DNA of 64,000 nt, from assembly GCA_022829145.1 (NCBI GenBank), contig CM040745.1:14557501-14621500 (forward strand). Direction: 5' to 3'. This DNA is from Albula goreensis (lineage: Eukaryota; Chordata; Actinopteri; Albuliformes; Albulidae). Below the pieces are notes generated by a model that saw only the letters and a program-made list of their open reading frames with translations, was not told the origin of the DNA and did not search any database. Made by a program: the position numbers and the translations under genes. This document shows positions 53,291-63,210 of this stretch, piece by piece; position 1 is the first letter of the stretch, and each line of letters begins with the position of its first letter.

Positions 53291-54770
53291 ATCCTAAGAC
53301 TCCCCTCTCTGTTGTGCAGAGTTGGGGCTAGCTCACATTGATGTTGCAGTCAACCCGTCCTCATGACCAAACAGCTTCTAACAGTAATTCAGTTAAGCTG
53401 AGTAATCAAATATTTACTATCCTGTTCCCAAGGTATCAAGATTATTTTAAATACATTCTGTAGGCTGGGGCATATTTGACTCGCAATCTTTTATCTACCA
53501 TTTCGTATGCTGTCTCATGTGTTAACCTAGCATTACTATTGACACAAATAGTTGGCTATGTAGTAACTTCAAGGTGGTGATACTGAAAATAAACCGATAC
53601 CAACCTCCATTTAAAGTAAAGTCTTTGGAAAAAAGATTGTAGAAAAGATTAACTCAATGTAATATCCCAATATACTTTACCTTACCAAACAAACACTTTC
53701 AATATATTCATGTTAAGTAATCTTGCTAACAAATATTTCTATCTATATATTATAGTTTCATTCCAACTGCACTTTAATGGGGAGAATTAAAAAGAGTTCA
53801 TTTATAGAAACAGTCTTGATTCAAAGCTCTGCTAATGACATAAATACCTTTCGGAAAGTAATTTGGAGAACAGAATATGTATGCACCTCGACAAAAACAA
53901 TGGGAACATGCTCAAGGAGTAAAATATACAAGTTATCAAATACAGATTTGTACGCCAATAATTTTACCAGACATCACTGTGGATGATCATTGAGTGCGAA
54001 TGCCCATACACATGGACTCCAATATTCTTTAGTATACCCTTTCTGCCATTTCCTATTGAATTATCCTCAGCTCTAAAGAGCAAAACAACATGTGCCTGAC
54101 CTTACATTAACTATATGTACACAGCCATTCTGCAGCTAAACACATTTGATGAATTGTTTAGTGCAAACTGATGTACGACTAGCTAATCTTAAATTTTTAC
54201 AACTCTGCAACTAGCATCTACCAATGCATTTGTTCTTCTTTCAGACAAGAGAAAAATTAGGCCTGTGACTACCATGCTATCCTTTGTCTTGATCTTGGCT
54301 GCAATCATTTCATCTCAGCAGCTTGATTTCATGGTATTACTTACTTATAGACATAAAATAATGAGCACTTGCCCAGGGCTTCAGCCAATCACACAAAGAT
54401 CCCTGAGCAACTCTGACCTCAACAGAGGCAGACCAGTTGCCAACACCATGAAAGGATAAAAACACTCACTGATGAAAACATGAACAAATTCTGTACTGTC
54501 CTGTTTTGCTCTATCATTTAATCTGAACTTCTTCCTATTGCCAATGGATTCATTCTCCCTCATTCTCATGGTGATTTTCATAAGTGAAAAGGAGCTGCTG
54601 GTGCTGTTTCCTAGGCGATACGAAGAATACACTGTCTATTTTTCAACACTCTTTTACCATGGGGTGTGTGTGTGTGGGGGGGAATCCTTTACAGGTTATC
54701 AGCCCTAAATCTGTATGGAAACTTTAATGAAGAAACACAATTCCTTATGTCCACATCTAACTCACTCTAT
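53291..54770. other. Intron, no recognisable gene
   Basis: AT-rich unique-looking sequence. A TG/GGGG run lies at 54664-54682. Nothing else is seen. Confidence 0.35.
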
Positions 54771-54798
54771 TCTCTCCCTCTCTCTCTCTCCCTCTCTT
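54771..54798 (+). repeat. (CT)n-rich pyrimidine tract
   Basis: About 28 bases of CT with CCC interruptions. It is read as a purine tract on the opposite strand. Confidence 0.8.
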
Positions 54799-55905
54799 AT
54801 AAAGTATAGTAAACATACAAGTATAAGAATAGACCTTTGCTTAGCGAGATCAATAAAAATGGTACCCACCTACTCCATTTTTCATGCAATATTTAACAAA
54901 TCCGAAGCTGCCTGCTCTTTGACTACTGTTTCCTATTGAAATGACACTAATTTGTTACAGTTCATTTTACATTTCATAGTTCATTGTAACATTTTAATTT
55001 TTGAGAGGGAAAGTATTTCATTTTTGCAGTCAGCTAATGATACACTGGAACTACTGTTGATAGTTTGTCTGATGGTCGGTACAGAACATGAGTAACCTAT
55101 TTTAAAATAAGGCAAAGGTTATGTAAGTAATTGTTAAAATAAAAGGATGAAAATTCCTCAGACTACATTTTGACCTCATTTTCTGTAATCGAAGATACTT
55201 CAGGTAATCCACACAAACGCCAGTCCTAAAGAGTTTGGATTACTGGGGCTCTATTGTATCATGCTATGACCAGGTTTCCACATTCCCTCATCCCAAGAGG
55301 AGTAGGGGTGAGTCACAAGACTCTTAAGGTTACCGCTGCAGTTAGCTCTGCCTAATAAGGGACCAGGCTGTCATCTATGAGGTATATGCCCATAAGCTCA
55401 ATTGCTGTTAGGTCTTCTGTAATACTGCTTGGTACAGTCATGCATAACTGTGTCATGGAATATATGCACCTAAAACTCAACAGAGTGCTCATTGCATAGG
55501 GTGCAGGTGAGACATTAGTGACTTGAGGCATCAATTGCAAATGTGGAGTATAAAAGATACAAAGTACAAATTTACTTCATCAAGGTCACAACAGAAAGTT
55601 GAAGAGATCCCTTAACAGAATGATTGCTGCCTGAAGGCTCTGAGCAGACTGCTGTCATATTTTCATATTTTTATACAGTGCTCCCTGTAGTCCAGTCACT
55701 GGCCCTGCATACCTCTGCCCTTCAGTGAGACACAGACAGCTTTAATTTAATCGCAGTCTCACTAAAGGCTCAAAACCATAACTCTCCTGTGGCAGTGAGG
55801 GCAGAAACTGGAGCAAATCAAAGCTCTATTTCTACCTGAAGTCGGGTCAAATCGTCCTCTGATTGCTCTCACTTCTCTATCACTGAGACAAAACACTACC
55901 TAGTT

Positions 55906-55908
<3 letters not shown>
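54799..55908. other. Intron, no recognisable gene
   Basis: Unique-looking sequence with short frames only. Confidence 0.35.

Positions 55909-55998
<90 letters not shown>
55909..55998 (+). repeat. (GT)45 microsatellite
   Basis: A perfect, uninterrupted 90-base GT run, the longest pure simple repeat in the window. Purity at this length implies an actively mutating, probably polymorphic locus. It is also a likely place for assembly or sequencing length error. Confidence 0.97.
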
Positions 55999-56001
<3 letters not shown>

Positions 56002-58411
56002 CACTCAGTCAGATCCTGACTAAGACACTCAATTAAAGCATTTTGTTTTAAATGTTGATAGGGGAGCACTAAATTGGGGACAAACTTCACAAATTAAACA
56101 TAGCCACCAGTGACAGCCCTTCAGTTCTTGTATCTTGAAACTAAAAAGGAAAGGTTTTTAAAAAGCAAGAGGCCTGCTCTAAAGTATGCATAAGCTATAT
56201 GTGGTTCTCTATTAAGGATGCAGTGATACTCAAACAGCAAGAGTGATTCACGTCATCATCAGTGCTTTGTGATGCAATTTTATGTCTCTTACAGTTCATA
56301 TTATCCAATGGATGACATGTTTGCTAACTGCATGCTAAGATGAAACTGAGCTGCAGGTCACCAGGGGCACGTGGGTAAGTTCACTAGCTTCTCCTTGTCT
56401 GGCACGATGGGACTGCTCATGAAAGGGCTATTTTTTACAGCTGATCATTTGCCTGTCAGTGCATGCATATGGCTAATGAATGAGGAAGGCTAGTGATGCA
56501 TTTACTGAACAGTGGACAAGCTAAGGGCATGCCTGGCCAAATCCCACCTGGCTCAATGCTCTTCAAAAAGAAAGGACAGTAATCCGCTGTACTGTATCAC
56601 TGTTACAAAAAGTTGAATTTGTTGCGAGAACGGGAACTGCTAGTGTCTGAGCAGCATGTATCCTTGTGATGTGAAGTTCCAAAGAGGTTTTGTATTCTTA
56701 CATGCTGCACATCTTTCATTAGAGCAACTCTGTCCTCCTATGAAATGAAATGTGAAATAAGACTGAAAAATAGGATATATCATATACCAAAATGCGTGTG
56801 TATTTCTGAATACATGGAAAAAACAACTTCAGTAAATCAAACAAAAAACAATGTCTAAACAGGATCACAGCAGTGCTCTGCTGAGATGATTGAGCATGGT
56901 TGTAGCTAGATGTGTTTAATACGCCAAAGGTTACAACCACAGTTCCCCCACATTAGGCGTTATCAGAGAATTAAATAATCCAACACATAGCAGAGAGGCA
57001 AGTTACATCACATCTTCTTCAGGGAGTCAACCTGCTCCTAAACTTCACATGCAGGCTCCTCTAAACCACATGCAGCTTTGCGGGGTAGGGAGGAGGACCA
57101 TGTGGAAATAATTCCTTCAGTCATTAATCACAGGCAGATTGAGGGGCTACCCACATGTTACAGACCCGCTCCCTACCCACCCTTCTCCACCAATCAGAGC
57201 AAATAAAGCCAGACAAGCTCAGGCTGTAACCCAACACCTCCCTCCAAGCCAAGTCGAGAGGTTGGAATTAATCACATTCATGTGGCATCACAAGTTGCCA
57301 GTAAATAAACCTGACCTGCCATTTCACTTGTCATTTTTTAACAAAATCCAGGATGTTAAAGAGCACGGCTCTACTTCTTCAACTGGGCACATTTTTTGTC
57401 CTTGCTTGCTCAACTCATTACTTGGACTATTTTTAGCAAAAGAAAAAAAATCAAGTGCACTTTATCTCATGTAAAAAGATGTAAAATGAGAGATTAAAAA
57501 GGCACTGCTACTCTTTTCATACACATTTTTTTTATTATTTTTAATCATCATTAATACTATCATATTCTTTTTTGTTCTCATTGATCTTATCATGTAAATT
57601 ACAATCTAAAAAAATGTGTAAATATACACATCTGGTGCCATTTCCTTGCCAGAAGCTGGGCTAAAAATAACATTCACAGGTATAACACGAGGATACCTTT
57701 TCAATGTCAAAAACAGCAGGCATGAATGGTTCATGCTATGTCACTGTACAATGGTTACGTGGTAAAGCAGCAAGAAACACCAGAGTTAGTCTGTGTCCAT
57801 TCCTTAATGCATTGGAGAAGACTTGCTGAGTAGTTATGGCTTGTCACTGTTTCAATCAGCAGGTCTACAACTTACAGTGCAAGCAGGAGGAATCCAGTAG
57901 GTCGCATTCACACCTGCCAAATTTAATTTTACCAAAACTCACAGTCTACCAAATTAGAGCTTGGCTAGGCCATGACTGGACAGAACTGAACCAACATAAC
58001 AGCTTTGTTCAGTGGATATGGCAATTATATAATCCACCATGCAGGTCAACTGCCTGGTTGGCATATGGAGATTTGGGCTGTGGATGGATGCCTTTGTTTA
58101 ATTCTGATTGGGAGTAATGTGTTTTTCATGTGGTTGGGAAATGGTTTAGAATATTAACGTAGCTACTTAATTAACTCATAGATATGTAAACCTGTGATTT
58201 CCTAAAGCAAACCACATTCAAGCTAAATCTTTTTCAAATTCACTTAGTTAACTGCACTTGGAAGCTAACTGTACTGTCAATTAAACTACAATCAACTGAC
58301 AAATACAGGAATTGTGGCAATTGTGATTCCCTTGGGATCATAAAAAAGTTTGTTCAGCCAAAAGATGCCAACACACATCTAAAACGGTACACCAAGTCCT
58401 TCTTCAGAGCT
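55999..58411. other. Intron, no recognisable gene
   Basis: Short frames and no recognised transposon. A T/A-rich patch at 57523-57625 is low complexity. Confidence 0.4.
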
Positions 58412-58504
58412 ATGGCTGGACAATATATCTCAATTTCAAAAAAAAAAAATATATGGCAAATGAATTTATCGCAATAAACATATGGCAATGCGTTGCGATA
58501 AATT
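58412..58504 (+). mobile_element. hAT-like MITE fragment (uncertain) with perfect 12-bp internal inverted repeat
   Basis: ATGGCTGGACAATATATCTC resembles a known type of fish DNA-transposon end. AATTTATCGCAA (58463-58474) is exactly inverted as TTGCGATAAATT (58493-58504). Self-complementary ATCGCAA words of this kind are typical of those elements. Ends and superfamily are not established. Confidence 0.35.
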
Positions 58505-61500
58505 AATTATTTTAATTTAATAAGCTGACAACAGCATGGAAACAGAGAGAGAGCAGAGAAAAGTCTTGCGTGCAAAATTGGCTCTCCATGCAGATGAGTG
58601 CACAAGGATCCTTCATTCATTATAATCATTCAGTGACATTAGTTTAAGTTACAAGAATCAAACCAGAGGCAATTAAGATGCCATTAGAAAAAATAATTAG
58701 TCTTATGTGATCTGTTTGATTTTGTTTGTCTCCCTTTCGATGTAACACTGCCAACTTTACCTGGTTGTTTAAACTCCATTGTATTTCATGTTTCTATATT
58801 TAATGGAACATTTGTGTAGTTTTGTTTAATGCTTGCATTTTTGTGTGAGTGATAATAAGGAGCTTGATAAAGCATTATTGCATATGTTTTTTCTGGTCTC
58901 ATACCTTACTGATTCATAAATCTGTAACTGAGGTTTTTATCTGATTGTTCTAGTGAGCAGTCTGTCATTTTTGTCTGCACTGATTTTAAGTTTGCTTAAA
59001 AAACATTACAAGTCTTGACCAAAATAAATGATAAGCCATTTCACAGAGTTCAGTCAATAAATGATTAGAGAAAACATTCAAACACTAGGGAGCCAAGTGT
59101 TTCTGTTGCAATGAAATGTTAAACTTGGCCAAGCCTCTCTTATCAGCTGCCTGGGTTTTTCTGCAAACCAGGTGCAGTACTAAAGGAGTTCAATTGCAGT
59201 GAACTATCGAAAATACATGCATATTTCACCTCACAGGCCTCCAATGTAACCCTTGGAACACAGCCTGTGCACACTGCTCAAGGCCAAGACTTCAACACAT
59301 TTCCTGTTTCACCATACCAAGCCCATAGGGAGCTGCACCTTCTGTGGCCATTCTTTTGCACTGATACAAAGAGGTTGTGCATTTTAGTTTTACACTGTTT
59401 TGCTTTTACACTAATCTCACTCTTAAGTTAAATCTTCACAGGAGCACCCATGAAATTCTAAGTGTCATCCTTCCACATGGTATCTAGTGATGTCTGTGGT
59501 TGGACCTAAACATACCATGGAACTGTGGTGCAAATTCAGGGGTGATAGAGTAAATTCCATCTCCACAATTCCGCTGTGTCAGCACAGTTACCAGCCCCCA
59601 TCCCCCAGCCATACAAACCAACACTCAGACCTGGCTGTAGATAGCAGATTAGTTCACACTGTCATCACCAGCTCTTTGTACTTTAAAAGGGGAAGCAATG
59701 GAAGGGGGAGGGGGCTTCATTGCTGTCAGAGTTCAGAGACTGCAAAGTCCCACAAAAGACTAAACAAACAGTGATGGGGCAGCTCTTGGCTCAGGCAAGA
59801 CTCACACCAGCCAACAGACAGCACCCATCCACCCACCATCGCAGCTGGAAGTCTAGAGGGCAAGGTCTCTCCCTCAAGAGTCTAACTTTTAGCTGTCTGT
59901 GAGTCTAGACTGAACAAACAGGCCATTCCAGTGATGCCATGAGCTTGTTAGAAATGTCACAAGTCCTTTTATTTCTTTTGTGCATCTCTGGCACAATGGC
60001 CTCTGGTTTATGGACACAGAGTAAATGGGTGAGTATAGGCATCCAGCACAAACGCATAATAGGTCCATCATCCTTGAGGCTGCAGGTTTGAGTCTGGGCC
60101 ATGGATTTAGCCTGCAATAACTGGCAGATGTATAACACAACTGTCTTGATCCAACCAAGAGTGAGGGTGTGTTTAGAGTCCTAAGTGGGGTGTCTTTTTT
60201 TACTTGCAAAAATGTGCCAGGTACCCACAGACTACTACTCCTTCTGATCTATTGCCTGATCTGTACAATACAAAACAGCCACTGACTAACTGGTAATTGC
60301 TCTGGAGTAGTGCATGCACTTTAGAGTGGAGTTAATGGTGAAAATGGCTGATTACACAATGAGAACTCCTTCACTAAAGTTAGAGCAAACTTGTCTTAGA
60401 CTGTGCAGAAAGCTTGGCTCATCCTGATCAAGCTAAACCCTCAATGCTCAAAAATATCAACAAAAGGCATGATGCACTACACATAATGGCATCAAATGGC
60501 AATGGAAAACATACCAGCCAGCCAGGTTCCCTGAATATGAAAATGTTCCTTACACAAGACCCAAAACCTAATCTCTATAAACATGGCAGCAACATACAGA
60601 TTTTTATTGTTCGTATACACAATTACGTACAGCATTCACATTTCACATTAAAACAATGTTACTTTTACCGCATCTGTGGCTTTACAATCATTCGAATGCT
60701 AATTTACAACAAGTATGACTGAGTAATGTAATTTCATTGATGTTCTTGCTACCTTAATGTGTGCAACGAAACTAACCATGTCAGCCCTAAAAGACACTTG
60801 GGTAAATGTTGCCTGTGAACAAATAAAAAATAATTAAAACTAATAATACAAAAAACCATGTGAAACAGGGCAGACATGAAGTTAGCATTTCATCCGTATT
60901 TTTCAGACACATTTTATGATGCTATATGATAGATACTTCATCCAGTTTTTCAGAAGAAAGACAAAGTCTGTACTTTCCACTGTAGTTCCGGGAAATCTAT
61001 GTCTGACATTGAAAAGGTATCTTGAAAAGTCCTTTCCATTATTGTTCTTACACCTACATCACAATCATTGGAAGCACTAACGAGAAGAACTGCACTGCAC
61101 TGAACAATGTGAAATTTTCAATTATCCTCCGTTTAAATATAACTCTGCAAGAAAATGACATTTAATAACAAGGATTAGTAGTATGAAACACGTGTCAAAC
61201 ACGCTCGTCTATTGGTTGTGCTTCGATAACATGGTCCGCCTACCTCAGGGAACCGAACATTTTTATTCAGCTTTAGGCACTCTACAATGTATTTCTTAAC
61301 TGAGGACGACAAATTTTACAAACGACGGACTAGTGTCAATGCCTTTTCCAACAACTTTCTTGGAGTGTCATAAAACAGAGAAGTGAAGTGAAAAAACATT
61401 CTGGAAAACTCTGCGCCCACTATAGCAGTTCTGATCTATCATACGTTAATGGCATACATGTGGGTGAGCTATTGCTAGCATTATAACCTACTCAAGGATA

Positions 61501-62042
61501 CCTAAATCCACCTTAATTTTGAAAAGTTTAGTTGTACAAAAAGTTGTTAGCCGAGTTATACATCATACTACCGGACAAACACAAGGTAAATAACTTTGTC
61601 CTATATCGTTAGACTGTTTAGCGTCTCAGCTGACCCTGGGAGGCAGTGATTTGACATACCAAGCTAACATTGCTAAATTGGTGACGACTCTCAGATAGTG
61701 ACAGTGTGGGAACCGCATTTCAACCGTAACATTTTCTTAACCACAAAACAGTAATGCGTCGAATGATTATCATAATTAGCTGGGTAACTGTCATCTTAGC
61801 ACCATTCTATTTTTCATGCAACACACAAATCGTCAATTTAGTTGTGATTTGATGATCATGTAACATCGAACAGTTGAATGTTTATGACAACACAGAAACT
61901 TACTTAAAGGTAACTATTTGGCTTGCTTACAAAGCGATAATAATAATAAACGACTGCAAAGTCATCAACAAACCATCAACCAGTTCACCAGCTGGTAATC
62001 AGCATCGAGTCAATGCGGGATACAATAAAATTACAAACAAAC
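58505..62042. other. Proximal intron next to the sh3rf3 coding exon
   Basis: No repeat is firmly recognised. GGCTGCAGGTTTGAGTCTGG near 60078 resembles a tRNA-type B box with SINE-like surroundings, but no central or 3' module follows. Proximity to the promoter makes 60.8-62.0 kb a place where intronic regulatory elements would be expected; I see none clearly. Confidence 0.35.
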
Positions 62043-62405
62043 CTTGACTGGAGAGCTCCGAGTAGCAATGGGCAAGTCTCGGATAGCTGTCCCCGGAGGA
62101 GAAGCCGAAACGCCAGCAGCACATCCGAGGGATACCCCAGTCAGAGATGGTCTTCCTCCGTTTCTTGGTCGCTGTTTAATCCCATCCAGCAGCCGTACTA
62201 AGAGGATGTTTGCTGGTAGATCATCCACGCCGCAATCTACCAGTATCCGACACTCCGGGCAGCGCAACTCATTGCGGGAGCAGACAATGTTCTCCAGGCA
62301 GCGGCGGCAGAAGGTGTGCTGGCACGGCAGTACTTTGGCGGTTGTGTCCAGCCGTTCCAAACATACAGAGCATTCGAGTAAATCCAAGAGAGAGGACTCG
62401 TCCAT
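62043..62405 (-). CDS. sh3rf3: SH3RF3 (POSH2) first coding exon, RING E3 ubiquitin ligase, N-terminal 121 residues
   Basis: This exon encodes the N terminus of SH3RF3/POSH2, an E3 ubiquitin ligase and scaffold whose family combines one RING with several SH3 domains and acts in Rac/JNK signalling. The 121 codons begin [12 protein letters not shown], the family start. A complete C3HC4 RING is visible: C12, C15, C28, H30, C33, C36, C49, C52. A conserved post-RING stretch (about 57-80) ends [10 protein letters not shown] Ser/Gly/Pro/Ala-rich linker (81-121) follows. S13, T21-T22, R34-R35, C42 and I54 match SH3RF3 as I remember it rather than SH3RF1. The ATG at 62405 is the first after an in-frame TGA (62537-62535) and has A at -3 and G at +4. 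The exon ends CCA GTC AAG before GTTTGT, a phase-0 donor; the ending ATRSSPVK resembles the human exon end. SH3 domains must lie on later exons, beyond the left edge. Confidence 0.95.
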
Positions 62406-62406
62406 T

Positions 62407-62475
62407 TTAGTTACGAAAATACACCATAAATAGGTTTCCTTGAGCGTAAGATGAACCACGGGCAGTGCATTGCAT
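62407..62475 (-). promoter_or_regulatory. Upstream ORF 1 (22 codons) ending one base before the sh3rf3 ATG
   Basis: An ATG at 62475-62473 opens a 22-codon reading frame that ends with TAA at 62409-62407. A single A then separates the stop from the main ATG (TAAAATGG). The uATG has A at -3 but C at +4, an intermediate Kozak context. A second ATG in the same frame lies at 62427. The stop is so close to the main start that reinitiation, leaky scanning or backward scanning could couple the two. Inference: it damps or gates SH3RF3 translation. The peptide itself resembles nothing I know. Confidence 0.5.
62411..62470 (-). promoter_or_regulatory. Upstream ORF 2 (19 codons), overlapping uORF 1
   Basis: A second upstream ATG, five bases downstream of the first (62470-62468), opens a different frame and ends with TAA at 62413-62411, six bases before the main start codon. 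Both uORFs overlap for most of their length and both stop before the main ATG. Scanning ribosomes therefore meet two starts before the coding sequence. Function is inferred only from position. Confidence 0.45.
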
Positions 62476-62544
62476 AGTGGCGACACTTCACTGTGAAAGA
62501 ACTCCCCGGGACTGGAGCCCGGCCACAATCTCCTTCACACACAG

Positions 62545-62959
62545 CTGTGCAAAAGAAAAAGTGAGGTCAGACAAATCAACATCAGCGAACAAGATTCGCA
62601 CGTAGTGTAGCTAGCAATAGCTAGCACATATCAGGCTAATTGCTCTGGAACTGCAGAAGAGCTGTCGCCTGTACAAGCTCTCGGAAATACTTTTTTGTAT
62701 TACCGCCAAATCGTGCTAGGAAAGCGAAAACCAAATGGTATCATACTTCAGGTATCTGAACCAGCAGCGTTGTCTCGCTCACCAACAATGACGATGATAA
62801 AGAAAGATCACAGAACGATCCGTGTTCATTTTCAGGAGCGATTTCAGTGATGATAGTAGGCAAGATTATCTTGGTAATGAGGTTCCATGCACAAGATGTT
62901 TGCCTTCGGTCTTACGTTACATCTCCACCATGTGAATTAAATGTTCAGCTTTTGCTTAC
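62545..62959 (-). other. sh3rf3: Putative short intron in the sh3rf3 5' UTR
   Basis: A strong donor (GCAGAG then GTAAGC, intron starting at 62959) and a good acceptor (AG at 62546-62545, branch-like CTGAC 22 bases before) face each other 415 bases apart on the minus strand. No ORF of interest or repeat is seen between them. If transcription starts inside this segment, it would instead be promoter or 5' UTR. Transcript data would settle it. Confidence 0.5.
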
Positions 62960-63016
62960 CTCTGCTCCGTGCGTTTGTAGCGCACAAGATGTGCACTCTT
63001 CCACCAGCAGGGTTAG
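62960..63016 (-). other. sh3rf3: Putative non-coding leader exon of sh3rf3
   Basis: The 3' boundary is a near-consensus donor (AG then GTAAGC) at 62960/62959. The stretch above contains no ATG, consistent with a leader exon. Its 5' edge is uncertain. It may be a transcription start somewhere in 63000-63050. Alternatively TTTTCTCTTCCACTAG, ending at 63017, may be a splice acceptor, making this a 57-base internal leader exon with the true first exon off the window. Confidence 0.4.
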
Positions 63017-63049
63017 CTAGTGGAAGAGAAAACATTTTGCAAACAATGT

Positions 63050-63057
63050 TGACGTAA
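63050..63057. promoter_or_regulatory. CRE-like site (TGACGTAA) near the putative sh3rf3 promoter
   Basis: TGACGTAA is a one-base variant of the CREB/ATF palindrome TGACGTCA. It sits about 35-90 bases upstream of the putative leader exon, the usual distance for functional CRE sites. There is no TATA box in the expected place and the surrounding 200 bases are CpG-poor, unlike a typical vertebrate housekeeping promoter. Promoter assignment is inference. Confidence 0.3.
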
Positions 63058-63077
63058 TTTGTTGATTGTCACGTTGC

Positions 63078-63078
<1 letters not shown>

Positions 63079-63128
<50 letters not shown>

Positions 63129-63144
63129 TATTATTATTATTATT
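63079..63144 (+). repeat. (TTA)n microsatellite
   Basis: About 66 bases of ATT/TTA units with one interruption (near 63127). It directly abuts a SINE/LINE tail on its right. Confidence 0.92.
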
Positions 63145-63210
63145 TGCACTTTGCTTTGTAAGTCGTTCTGGATAAGAGCGTCTAACAAATGTCCTTTAAT
63201 GTAATGTAAT
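63145..63210 (+). mobile_element. SINE/LINE 3' tail fragment with TAATG-type end
   Basis: TTTGTAAGTCGTTCTGGATA, then AGAGCGTCTAACAAATGTCC, is the same 3' module as in the 19.4-kb SINE and the minus-strand copy at 15.1 kb. It is followed by the characteristic short TAATG repeats. No SINE head is present; the (TTA)n lies where the body would be. Probably a 5'-truncated insertion upstream of the sh3rf3 leader region. Confidence 0.75.

Larger units (their letters stand above)
1..62042 (-). other. sh3rf3: sh3rf3 long intron following the first coding exon (partial)
   Basis: The intron starts at the GTTTGT donor at 62042 and runs leftward past the edge, so it is at least 62 kb. I looked for the next exon, which should encode the first SH3 domain (family motif near KALY.YEGKEPGDL), among the minus-strand reading frames and saw none. 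A very long first coding intron also occurs in mammalian SH3RF3. No nested protein gene is recognisable on either strand: the open frames are short, lack domains, and many are made of microsatellite. Confidence 0.8.
62406..62544 (-). other. sh3rf3: sh3rf3 5' UTR portion of the start-codon exon
   Basis: Seen: the minus strand reads a pyrimidine tract (TTTTTCTTTTGCACAG) ending in AG at 62546-62545. A branch-point-like CTGAC lies at 62570-62566, about 22 bases before the AG. This makes a convincing 3' splice site, so the exon would begin at 62544 with 139 bases of 5' UTR. The UTR carries an in-frame stop at 62537-62535, which excludes an N-terminal extension. It also contains three upstream ATGs, described separately. 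The splice call is by eye; transcription could instead start within or above this stretch and read through. Confidence 0.6.

Noticed and set aside
60020-60130. Possible SINE head or tRNA-like B box near 60078
   Set aside because: Only a B-box-like word is visible; no credible A box, central domain or 3' module follows.
1-62042. Second sh3rf3 exon within the window
   Set aside because: No minus-strand frame resembles the SH3 domain motif expected after the first coding exon.
62406-62528. N-terminal extension of SH3RF3 from 62528
   Set aside because: The apparent start is TTG, not ATG. An in-frame TGA lies just above it, and the family begins at MDES.
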